A stretch of 13,197 bases of DNA from Deltaproteobacteria bacterium. GTDB lineage: Bacteria; Desulfobacterota; SM23-61. Below, piece after piece: positions 1-6,248 of this stretch; within the stretch, counting starts at the first letter, position 1; each line of letters begins with the position of its first letter. The stretch is from the NCBI GenBank assembly GCA_026388915.1, contig JAPLIW010000383.1:1-13197 (forward strand). Direction: 5' to 3'. The notes under the pieces are model-generated. The model ran no database searches. It saw only the letters and a list, made by a program, of their open reading frames with translations, and was not told the origin of the DNA. The translations under genes and the position numbers were made by a program.

Positions 1-39
1 AGTCCCCAGGCCGATGACGCTGATTTTCTTAATGGCCAT
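1..39 (-). CDS. N-terminus of a NAD(P)-binding Rossmann-fold dehydrogenase (cut by window edge)
   Basis: Only the first 13 codons are visible: MAIKKISVIGLGT, starting at the ATG whose A is at 39. A good Shine-Dalgarno (AAAGGAG) lies about 10 nt upstream. The pattern of basic residues, a hydrophobic beta strand and then G-L-G is the opening of a dinucleotide-binding Rossmann loop (GxGxxG). It is seen in 3-hydroxyacyl-CoA dehydrogenases, 6-phosphogluconate-dehydrogenase-like enzymes and others. The gene follows the substrate-binding-protein gene on the same strand after about 95 bp, so it may be the next gene of the liv-type operon. A 3-hydroxyacyl-CoA dehydrogenase would suit a transporter operon devoted to acid or amino-acid catabolism, but 13 residues cannot decide the family. 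The gap 40-133 holds only the ribosome-binding site and a small palindrome (TTAACAAGTGTTAA at 116-129). Confidence 0.5.
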   Translation of the reverse strand, partial: MAIKKISVIGLGT

Positions 40-133
40 ATTCTTCTGTCTCCTTTCCCCTTTGGCAGAAAAATGGGATAGGAAGGACTTGGTCCCCCAT
101 CCCCACAAGCCTCCGTTAACAAGTGTTAATCCT

Positions 134-1353
134 TCATTTGCATCTCGAGTTTCCCGTCTCTTTCAGGGGGACGGCTACTTTATCCAGCGGGATCATCACT
201 GGCGTCCCGGGAAAGGGGAAAGGAAACAGGGATGATTTAGACTGGATTTCGCCGATGGGGCCGGGCATCATGATCTGATGATCGCAGGCACGCATGATCT
301 GCTTCCCGATCAAACTATTATATTCCATCCCCTCCCAAGCTTTGATGATGGCCTCGGGATCAAAGGAGTTTGCTTTCTTGACCGCTTCGAAGAAGAACAT
401 CGCCCCATTATAAGAATACCCAAGATTCGACGTCGGCCAGGGGTGCTGGGTGCTCTTGAACTTCTTATGCCACCGTTCCAAGAAGGCTTTGTTTTGCGGA
501 GTGTTGATCGTTGGCAGGTAGGTGCTGTTCACAAAACTTCCCACCGCCGCTTGGGCAATGTCGGGGAGCTGATCGTCGCCATCCAGGAAGTAGGTGGCGT
601 AGCGAGCCTTGACCCCCAGCTGCGCCCCTTGCTTTAACAGGTTTCCCAGGTCCACCCCGTAGTTTCCCGTAAAAATTATCTCGGCCCCACTGGCCAGAAT
701 TTTAGTAAAGTAAGGGGCAAAATCCTTGTGCCCAATGGGGGCGAAATCTTCTCCCACGATTTTCGCGTCCGGAATCTCCTTGCTGATAACCTTTTTGAAA
801 TCGTCAGCCACCGCATGCCCGAAAGCATAATCCTGGTTCATGAGATAGAACTTCCGCCAGGGTTTGGTCTTGAAAAATTCCGCATAAGCGCGAGCGCGGT
901 TGCTGGTGGTAAAACAGGTACGGAACATATACTTAATGAAGTTTTTCCCCGTAAGGAAATCGGACTCTGCCCCGAAATTCACATAGATGATCTTGTTCTT
1001 CTCCGCCACATCCATCAACGCCTGAGCCACTGCCGTGGAGGTAAGCTGAAAGATAAATTGGGCCTCATCCTGCATGATCGCCTTGGTGGCCTTGCGCGTG
1101 GCCACGTCCGGCTTGAGCTGGCTGTCCTCGGGCATGAGCTTCACTTTCTTCCCCAGAAGACCCCCGGCTGCATTGACTTCATCGACGGCAAATTGCGTCC
1201 CCCAGACCGACATATCCCCAATGCTTTTCATGGGACCGGAGATGGGGTCAATCATCACGATGTTTACGGTATCGGCAGCAAAGCCTGCCCCGCCATAAAA
1301 ATTGTTACTCCAAAAATGACCGCTATCAAGCCTTTCCATTTTAAATACAACAT
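134..1353 (-). CDS. ABC transporter substrate-binding protein, branched-chain amino acid type (Peripla_BP_6), with apparent frameshift in the signal peptide
   Basis: Periplasmic ligand-binding subunit of a HAAT-family (LivJ/LivK-like) importer. The mature part, about 380 residues from A-A-D-T-V-N-I-V, is typical: a first strand with IDPISGPMKSIG, then FAVDEVNAAGGLLGKKVKL, LTSTAVAQALMDVAEKNKI, and MNQDYAFGHAVADDFKK opening the second lobe. It ends with a DHQ motif and MIPLDKVAVP, usual for the family. The best start is the ATG at 1353, with AAAGGAG 8 nt upstream. That frame gives a good signal peptide (MLYLKWKGLIAVIFGVTIF, then MAG) but stops shortly after. The mature domain is one base out of frame from the GGGG run at 1288-1291, and adding one G would join the two parts. 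Without that base the longest in-frame start (ATG 1339, or upstream) replaces the hydrophobic core with DSGHFWSNNFYGG, which is not an export signal. The gene is either mutated or mis-assembled. The ligand cannot be inferred. It lies 184 bp downstream of livF. Confidence 0.85.
1288..1291 (-). other. Apparent -1 frameshift site in the SBP signal peptide (G4 homopolymer)
   Basis: On the minus strand the sequence reads ATG GCG GGG CAG GCT. The upstream signal-peptide frame passes through GCG GGG, while the mature protein is read as GGG GCA GGC TTT GCT GCC GAT. A fifth G in this run restores one continuous frame, ...VTIFMAGAGFAADTVN. Both flanking frames look genuinely coding, which is what identifies the site. 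Confidence 0.75.
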
Positions 1354-1537
1354 TTTCTCCTCTCCTTTCATTTTTTTCTGGGGAGGATGGTTGTTTCAAC
1401 GGCATTCCCCCCAAATTATCCGCATTGCGCCTTTCTCTCCGTCCCTTCAGCTTACTTCAATAAACCAGCGGTTATTGAGAAAACTTTCGATCTCGCCTCC
1501 TTTCCAAGTCTATGCACCGAACTTTGAGTCTTACCGC
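1354..1537. other. Intergenic region between livF and the SBP gene
   Basis: This 184-bp stretch has no gene. It contains the SBP ribosome-binding site next to 1353 and an imperfect inverted repeat, TCAATAAACC (1457-1466) against GGTTATTGA (1470-1478). The repeat has a 3-nt loop and one bulged base and is not followed by a T tract on either strand. It could be an mRNA processing or stability hairpin that sets the SBP level apart from the upstream transporter genes. I see no clear promoter. Confidence 0.35.
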
Positions 1538-2245
1538 TCAGACTTCCAGGTACTTCTCCCGAACCTCCTGGGCTTCCTTCAGCTCCCGGCTGGTGCCGTG
1601 GAAGACGATCTTTCCCTTGGACATGACGTAGATTCGCCCCGCCAGGCGCAGGGCTACGCGCATGTTCTGCTCCACCAGGAGGATGGGAATGTTGTGCTGG
1701 TGAATGTCCTGGATGACCTGCTCGACCGTCTTCACAATGAGCGGGGCGAGCCCTTCGGTAGGTTCATCGATCAGCAGAACCTCGGGGTTTCCCATGAGGG
1801 TCCGGGCGATGGTCAGCATTTGCTGCTCACCGCCGGAGAGGAAGCCGCCCTTCTGCTTGTCCCGGGCCTGCAAACCGGGGAAGTACTTGTAGACCTTTTC
1901 TACGCTCCATCCGTCCTCGTTGTTCTTCTGCCCGGGTTTGACCCCCATGATCAGGTTCTCCCGGACGCTCAGGGTCGGAAAAATCCTCCGATCTTCGGGA
2001 ACGTACCCCACCCCCAGCTTGGCGATGTCATGGGGCGGCATCCCGGCCACGTTGCGGCTCTTGAAGAGAACTTCCCCGGACTGGGGGATGACCAGGCCGA
2101 TGATCGATTTGATGGTGGTGCTTTTACCCACCCCGTTCCTTCCCAGGAGGCAACCGATCTCTCCGGTGTCGATTCCCAGGGAGATCCCCTGAAGGATGTG
2201 GCTCTGCTCGTAGAAAGTGTTCAGGTCTTTGATCTCCAGCAGCAT
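1538..2245 (-). CDS. livF: Branched-chain amino acid-type ABC transporter ATP-binding protein LivF
   Basis: Cytoplasmic ATPase subunit (235 aa, normal for LivF) that pairs with LivG to drive import through LivH/LivM. Visible motifs are Walker A GRNGVGKST (residues 35-43), a Q-loop region around GYVPEDRRIFPTLSVREN, the ABC signature LSGGEQQMLTIAR, and Walker B with the catalytic Glu in VLLIDEPTEG. ALRLAGRIYVMSKGKIV near the C-terminus holds the usual post-H-loop segment, and the H-loop His is replaced by Gln in ILLVEQNM, as is common in LivF. GYVPEDRRIFPTL is a LivF hallmark. The ATG at 2245 follows an AAGGAGG ribosome-binding site embedded in the end of livG, and only 3 bp separate the two genes, which suggests translational coupling. 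Confidence 0.95.
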   Translation of the reverse strand: MLLEIKDLNTFYEQSHILQGISLGIDTGEIGCLLGRNGVGKSTTIKSIIGLVIPQSGEVLFKSRNVAGMPPHDIAKLGVGYVPEDRRIFPTLSVRENLIMGVKPGQKNNEDGWSVEKVYKYFPGLQARDKQKGGFLSGGEQQMLTIARTLMGNPEVLLIDEPTEGLAPLIVKTVEQVIQDIHQHNIPILLVEQNMRVALRLAGRIYVMSKGKIVFHGTSRELKEAQEVREKYLEV

Positions 2246-2248
2246 GGT

Positions 2249-3025
2249 TTATTCCTCCTTCTCCTCCCCCAGATAGGCGTCTTTCACCTTCTGGTTCTGC
2301 CGGATTTCATCGGGCGGACCCGAAGCCAGCACTTCTCCATAGTAGATAACCGTAATCCGGTCAGCCAGGCTGAAAACCACTTCCATATCATGCTCCACGA
2401 TCACCAGGGTTTTCCCCTGGGTCACCCGCCCGATGAGCTTCACCGCCTCGCGAGTCTCTTCGGAGGACATGCCCGCCGTGGGCTCATCCAGAAGGATCAG
2501 TTCGGGCTCCGTGGCAATGGTCAGCCCGATCTCCAGGGCCCTTTGCTGGCCGTAAGAAAGAAGTCCGGCTACTACGTCCTTTCGATCCAGAAGCCCGATC
2601 TGCTCCAGGACCTTTTCAGTCTGTTCGCTGATATCCTTCATCCGGTCCAGACGGGAGAACAGGTTGTACCGGATTTTATTTTTGGATAGAATCGCGTTGC
2701 GTACATTCTGAAATACGGTCATCGTTCGGAAGATATTGGTGATCTGAAAGGAGCGGGCAAGACCTTGCCGGTTCAGCCTGTAAGGAGAGGTCCCGGTAAC
2801 CTCCTGGCCTTTGAAAAAGATCTTTCCTTTGCTGGGCAGGTATTTCCCCGTGATGATGTTGAAGATGGTGCTCTTCCCCGCCCCGTTCGGGCCGATGACG
2901 GCATGCCGTTCTTCCTTCTGTATGCCCAGATTGATCCCGAAGAGGACTTCCAGACCGTCAAAATCCTTATAAATGCCCTGCAGCTCTAAAATGGGATATG
3001 CTGAATTTCCGGCCGCTTCGGCCAT
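2249..3025 (-). CDS. livG: Branched-chain amino acid-type ABC transporter ATP-binding protein LivG
   Basis: Second cytoplasmic ATPase of the importer (258 aa, usual size). Walker A is GPNGAGKST, followed by the LivG-typical G-x-x-RSFQITNIFRTMTVFQNV segment. The signature is the LivG variant LLSYGQQRALEIG rather than LSGGQ, Walker B is LILLDEPTAGMS, and the H-loop histidine is present in VIVEHDMEVVF. The C-terminal tail (GPPDEIRQNQKVKDAYLGEE) is characteristic of LivG. The ATG at 3025 has GGAGG 6 nt upstream, in the 12-bp gap after the livM stop. The N-terminus MAEAAGNSAYP precedes the usual first strand LELQGIYKDF, so it carries a short extension of about ten residues. Confidence 0.95.
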   Translation of the reverse strand: MAEAAGNSAYPILELQGIYKDFDGLEVLFGINLGIQKEERHAVIGPNGAGKSTIFNIITGKYLPSKGKIFFKGQEVTGTSPYRLNRQGLARSFQITNIFRTMTVFQNVRNAILSKNKIRYNLFSRLDRMKDISEQTEKVLEQIGLLDRKDVVAGLLSYGQQRALEIGLTIATEPELILLDEPTAGMSSEETREAVKLIGRVTQGKTLVIVEHDMEVVFSLADRITVIYYGEVLASGPPDEIRQNQKVKDAYLGEEKEE

Positions 3026-3037
3026 GGCTTTCCTCCC

Positions 3038-3964
3038 TTAGCTTTTCTTCCGGATGAGCCCCATGATTCCCTGGGGGGCAAAAAGGACAATGGCTATGAA
3101 AATCAGGCCCAGGATCAGCTCCCACCGGTCCGTGAAACTGCTCAGGTACTCGGAAAGGTAGACGAAAATCCCCGACCCAACCAACGGTCCCCAAAAGTAG
3201 CCAGTCCCCCCGATATAGGCCATGAAAAGCACGTTAGTGGACATCCCTAAATCGATGACGCTGGTGGCAATGAATTCCTGGAACTGGGCATAGAGGGCCC
3301 CCGAAATCCCCGCCAGGAAACCCAGCATCGTCAGAAAGATAAGTTTCGTGGACTGCACGTTGAATCCCACGAACTTCGCCCGTTCTTCATTGGATTTGAT
3401 GGACAGGGCCACGTTTCCCATGGGCGTTTTGGTGAAATACCAGCAGAAATAGAGGCAGGCTCCGGTGATGATCAGGGCAACGTAATAGAAGGTCACCGGG
3501 TTTTTCATGGTCAGACCGAAAAGGTCCGGTTTGGGAAATTTACCCAGGCCGTCGTCCCCTCCGGTCACATCGCGCCATTTCCACACGATGGCCCAGATGA
3601 GCTGATTGAAAGCCAGGGTTAGGAGGGCGAAATAAGTCCCGCTCATCCGCACCAGGAAGGCGCCCAGGATGAAGGCCACGAGGGCCGAAATTAAAGCCCC
3701 GAGAAGAATCCCGCTTAGAAAGGAGAGCCCCGGTATGTGCAGCCACCCGAGCACCGACGCGTAAGCTCCCAGCCCAAAATAGACCGCGTGGCCGAAAGAG
3801 AACATGCCTCCCTCGTTGAGCATCATCTTCCAGGTCATGGCAAAAAGGGTGAGGATGATGATCTCCGTGACCATGCGCAGCTGGAATTTGGGGGCGAAGA
3901 AAGGAAACAGAAGGAAGACGGCTGCAAGGACGACGGCGATCAGGACTCCCTTTCTCGTTTTCAT
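3038..3964 (-). CDS. livM: Branched-chain amino acid-type ABC transporter permease LivM
   Basis: Inner-membrane permease (308 aa) of the BPD_transp_2 family, forming the translocation channel with LivH. The first hydrophobic helix (GVLIAVVLAAVFLLFPFF) follows a short basic start MKTRK. The family-typical block GGMFSFGHAVYFGLGAYAS comes next, with several further membrane segments, and the C-terminus is IVLFAPQGIMGLIRKKS, also family-typical. The start chosen is the ATG at 3964, which overlaps the livH stop as ATGA, a classic translational-coupling junction. The frame stays open far upstream inside livH, but that extension is a shadow of livH and lacks membrane segments. It is followed 12 bp later by livG. 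Confidence 0.95.
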   Translation of the reverse strand: MKTRKGVLIAVVLAAVFLLFPFFAPKFQLRMVTEIIILTLFAMTWKMMLNEGGMFSFGHAVYFGLGAYASVLGWLHIPGLSFLSGILLGALISALVAFILGAFLVRMSGTYFALLTLAFNQLIWAIVWKWRDVTGGDDGLGKFPKPDLFGLTMKNPVTFYYVALIITGACLYFCWYFTKTPMGNVALSIKSNEERAKFVGFNVQSTKLIFLTMLGFLAGISGALYAQFQEFIATSVIDLGMSTNVLFMAYIGGTGYFWGPLVGSGIFVYLSEYLSSFTDRWELILGLIFIAIVLFAPQGIMGLIRKKS

Positions 3965-4842
3965 GAGACCCTCCCCTTCTCCCCGAAGAGCCCGGAGGGC
4001 TTGATGATCAGGACGATGGCCATGAGCAGGAAGACGAAAACGATGGCGAACCGCGGAATGAGAAGGATTCCGAAGGAGGAGAGCTGCCCGATGAGGAAGG
4101 ACGCGACCACCGCCCCGACTAGGCTTCCCAATCCCCCCGTCACGGTGACCACGAAACAGTCCACCAATATCTCTCCGGCCATGCCGGGGTAGGTGCTGAT
4201 GAAAGGCCCGGCAATCACCCCGGCTAAACCCGCCAGCCAGGTCCCTATGCCCATGACCAGCATGAAGACGAAAGGGGTATTCGTCCCCAGGGCGCTGACC
4301 ATGTCCCGGTCCGAAACTGCCGCACGAACGGTAATGCCCAGACGGGTCTTCATCAGGATGTAGCCCATGAAGGCCAGGACCACGATGGAGAAGAAGAGGA
4401 TGAAAAGCCGGTAGGCCGGGTACACATTCCCCAGGATGTTGACCGCCCCGGAGAGAGCCGCGGGGATGGCCACGGGAAGAGGTTCCGTTCCCCAGATCCA
4501 CTTTACCGCTTCCGCGACCACGAAGGCGATTCCCGCAGTGAGCACGAACTCCTGCACGTGCCCGCCGGCATGGACCCGCCGGAGGAGAAATCGTTCCATC
4601 AGGATTCCCAGGAAGGCCACCAGAATCGGACATACGATCAGGCCGATCCAGAAATTGCCGATCCACTTCAGCATCTGGTAGGAGAAATACGCCCCCAGCA
4701 TATAAAAGGAGGCGTGGGCCAGGTTCAAAACGCTCATCATACCGAAAACCAGGGTGAGGCCGGAGGCGACCAGGAACAGGAGCATCCCGTAGGCCAAACC
4801 ATGGAGGATCTGAATGACGATGATGGACCCCATAGCATCCAT
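3961..4842 (-). CDS. livH: Branched-chain amino acid-type ABC transporter permease LivH
   Basis: First gene of the transporter operon: an inner-membrane permease of 293 aa, normal for LivH. The N-terminal block GLAYGMLLFLVASGLTLVFGM followed by VLNLAHASFYMLGAY is the LivH signature region. Hydrophobic helices run through to IVFVFLLMAIVLIIKPSGLFG at the C-terminus. I place the start at ATG 4842 (MDAMGSIIVIQ), with AGGA about 8 nt upstream. A TTG two codons earlier (4848) lies too close to that site. The gene ends in an ATGA overlap with livM. It is preceded by a long untranslated leader and a strong promoter-like sequence, so the transporter is probably transcribed from there. Confidence 0.95.
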   Translation of the reverse strand: MDAMGSIIVIQILHGLAYGMLLFLVASGLTLVFGMMSVLNLAHASFYMLGAYFSYQMLKWIGNFWIGLIVCPILVAFLGILMERFLLRRVHAGGHVQEFVLTAGIAFVVAEAVKWIWGTEPLPVAIPAALSGAVNILGNVYPAYRLFILFFSIVVLAFMGYILMKTRLGITVRAAVSDRDMVSALGTNTPFVFMLVMGIGTWLAGLAGVIAGPFISTYPGMAGEILVDCFVVTVTGGLGSLVGAVVASFLIGQLSSFGILLIPRFAIVFVFLLMAIVLIIKPSGLFGEKGRVS

Positions 4843-5090
4843 AAACAATTTCCTTTCCCTTAAGGGCTTGTCCTTCGCCCAAGTAAAACTGCTCGTGGCG
4901 GAGATAAGTGGGAGATCTTTGTACTTTCTAACCGCGGAGGGAAAGCTACGCAGCCTATGATGGTTTGAAGTCGGCTCCCTCTGGGATCTCTCTTACACTG
5001 GAGAGGCTTTCTCCTATATCTTCGCTGGGAATCTCGCTCAGGGGAAAAGACCAAGTCTCCCCCCGGTTCTCTGGGTGAATGAAATTTACC
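4843..5090 (-). other. Long (about 250 nt) 5' leader of the liv-type operon
   Basis: No convincing gene lies between the predicted transcription start near 5091 and livH. Read on the minus strand, several short stems are possible: TGGGT/ACCCA near the 5' end, GGGGA with TCCCC, and GGGC/GCCC just before the livH ribosome-binding site. The 10-bp palindrome CCCTTAAGGG at 4857-4866 directly abuts the AAAGGA ribosome-binding site. None of the riboswitch consensus blocks I know (TPP, SAM, glycine, cobalamin, FMN, c-di-GMP, guanidine) is recognisable. A weak TTG-started frame (4860-5093) has an Arg/Pro/Ser-rich composition that does not look like protein. Confidence 0.4.
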
Positions 5091-5097
5091 CAAAAAG

Positions 5098-5125
5098 ACT
5101 ATAATTTATAGGTTTTTTCTGTCAA
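5098..5125 (-). promoter_or_regulatory. Sigma-70-type promoter of the liv operon
   Basis: On the minus strand TTGACA (5125-5120) is separated by 16 bp from TATAGT (5103-5098), in an A/T-rich context with an A6 run in the spacer. The -35 box is perfect and the -10 box has five of six consensus bases. Transcription would start near 5091, reading toward livH. It lies about 40 bp after the stop of the upstream Nudix gene on the same strand. Confidence 0.65.
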
Positions 5126-5163
5126 GTGAAAAGCGAGGCCAGCTTCGGGCCTTTCGGTCGGTG

Positions 5164-6030
5164 CTACAACCCTTCTCTCCCGGTCAGATAATTGGAAGCC
5201 AGCGGCCGGCGGATGACTCGTCGGGGATCCGGCAAGGGGAAGGAAAAATGAAAGACGATCTGGAAGAAGGTTTGAATCACCTTGAACGTGGCCCCCCAGA
5301 GAATCTCCTCTTCCCCGTTCTCCCGGTGGACCAGACCGGGAAATTCCCAGGGGCTGGGGATGCCCTGGGCAACGAGTTCTTCCGGGACCACCAGGGAATA
5401 GACGGCATAGTTTTCCGGGTCGAAAAAAGCGGATAGAGAAATGGGAACGATCTTTTCCACTTCCCAGCTGAGCTTGGCCGGCCAGAAGTGTTTCACTCGG
5501 CCCACGAGGGGAAAGATGATCCACCTCCGGCTTGAAAGGGGGTAGGTCGGCAGGGGGCCAAGAAATTCCACGTTGAACGGGCTCAGCCGGAGCTCCTCCC
5601 AGCTCTCCCGCAGCGCATTCCCCAGAAGGAAGAGAATTTTTCCGTAGGCCTCTTTCCCCCTGCCCCTGGCCAGTTCCAGACCGGGGCCCCCGACTCCAGG
5701 CAGAAGTTTGAATCGCAGTAATTTCTGGGTAAAGGAGTCCAGAAAAGGGTGAATCCCTCCGCCGGGTGCGCAGAGGTCTCCGGGCTGGAGCACTTTCTTG
5801 GACCGCTTATTTAGAAGGAGCACGTACTCGCCACGCCCTGATCCGCCTGCTCTTTTTTCTTCCTGGAAAAAAAGAGGCAGGAGAACCCCTCCTCCGGCAA
5901 AGCTTTCCTGCGTCTCCTTCTGCCGGTTGATAAAGGCAAACTGTTCCACATAATCCACGGGCTCCCTGGAGAGAGCATCCATAACCTGCAGCCGGAAGCC
6001 TGCCTGATCTCGAATAATGTCTGGGCCCAT
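5164..6030 (-). CDS. NudL-like Nudix hydrolase (CoA pyrophosphatase-like) with an insertion in the Nudix box
   Basis: Probable cytoplasmic pyrophosphohydrolase of 288 aa; the exact substrate is unknown. Features shared with E. coli NudL-type CoA pyrophosphatases are NKRSKKVLQPGDLCAPGGG (residues 74-92), ALRESWEELRLSP (139-151; R141, E142, E145 and E146 are the metal-binding REXXEE core), VEFLGPLPTYPLSSRRWIIFPLVG, and WGATFKVIQ near the C-terminus. Unlike NudL, the GG of the box and the RE helix are separated by about 35 extra residues (FTQKLLRFKLLPG...ELARGRGKEAYGKILFLLG, about 100-137), so the canonical Gx5Ex7REUXEE spacing is lost. A 50-residue N-terminal region precedes the fold. The ATG at 6030 is preferred. 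A TTG at 6072 would overlap the likely promoter. No Shine-Dalgarno is visible, in line with a leaderless message. CoA or NADH-type substrates are plausible by family only. Confidence 0.75.
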   Translation of the reverse strand: MGPDIIRDQAGFRLQVMDALSREPVDYVEQFAFINRQKETQESFAGGGVLLPLFFQEEKRAGGSGRGEYVLLLNKRSKKVLQPGDLCAPGGGIHPFLDSFTQKLLRFKLLPGVGGPGLELARGRGKEAYGKILFLLGNALRESWEELRLSPFNVEFLGPLPTYPLSSRRWIIFPLVGRVKHFWPAKLSWEVEKIVPISLSAFFDPENYAVYSLVVPEELVAQGIPSPWEFPGLVHRENGEEEILWGATFKVIQTFFQIVFHFSFPLPDPRRVIRRPLASNYLTGREGL

Positions 6031-6037
6031 TACCGAT

Positions 6038-6066
6038 AGAATACCGGAGAAAATCCAAATTGACAA
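6038..6066 (-). promoter_or_regulatory. Candidate promoter giving a leaderless transcript of the Nudix gene
   Basis: On the minus strand TTGTCA (6066-6061), 17 bp and TATTCT (6043-6038) resemble sigma-70 boxes. The ATG at 6030 starts 7 nt after the -10 box, exactly where transcription should begin. No ribosome-binding site precedes that ATG, which fits a leaderless mRNA. This is a prediction from two hexamers only. Confidence 0.4.
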
Positions 6067-6130
6067 ACCCAAATCTAGAATTCACAATAGGACTGAGATT
6101 CTTGCAAAATTATTGAAAGCAAGGGGAAAT

Positions 6131-6211
6131 CGTCATTGCGGGCAAGCGAAGCGCGACCCGGAATCCAGGTTTTTCAAGCGATTCTGGATTCCGGCTTTCG
6201 CCGGAATGACG
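6131..6211. repeat. Interspersed palindromic repeat (REP/MITE-like, CGTCATT...AATGACG)
   Basis: An 81-bp imperfect palindrome with ends CGTCATT and AATGACG. An inner arm CCGGAATCCAG (6158-6168) is matched perfectly by CTGGATTCCGG (6184-6194). The right half also holds its own hairpin, ATTCCGGC-tttc-GCCGGAAT (6188-6207). Repeats of the form GTCATTCCGGCGAAAGCCGGAATCCAG are, from my knowledge, widespread in environmental proteobacterial genomes. It occupies the gap between two divergent genes. No T tract follows it on either strand, so it is not an obvious terminator. Confidence 0.8.
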
Positions 6212-6248
6212 GAGTAAGGGACTTTTGCAGGAGCCCCCCTTCCCCATC

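Noticed and set aside
728..2689. 653-codon open frame on the plus strand
   Set aside because: It lies antisense to the SBP gene, livF and livG, whose motifs are unmistakable. Its translation has no recognisable domain and is rich in His/Leu/Gly/Asp, as expected for a shadow frame in GC-rich coding DNA.
3965..4882. Upstream extension of the livM frame to 614 codons
   Set aside because: The extension is out of frame inside livH, is rich in Gly/Arg/His/Pro and has no membrane helices. The ATGA junction at 3961-3964 gives the proper start.
4860..5093. 77-codon TTG-started frame in the livH leader
   Set aside because: No ribosome-binding site, biased Arg/Pro/Ser-rich composition, no recognisable family. 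The stretch is better treated as leader RNA.
6158..6211. Rho-independent terminator at the strong hairpins
   Set aside because: Stems are GC-rich but no T tract follows on either strand, and both flanking genes start here rather than end.
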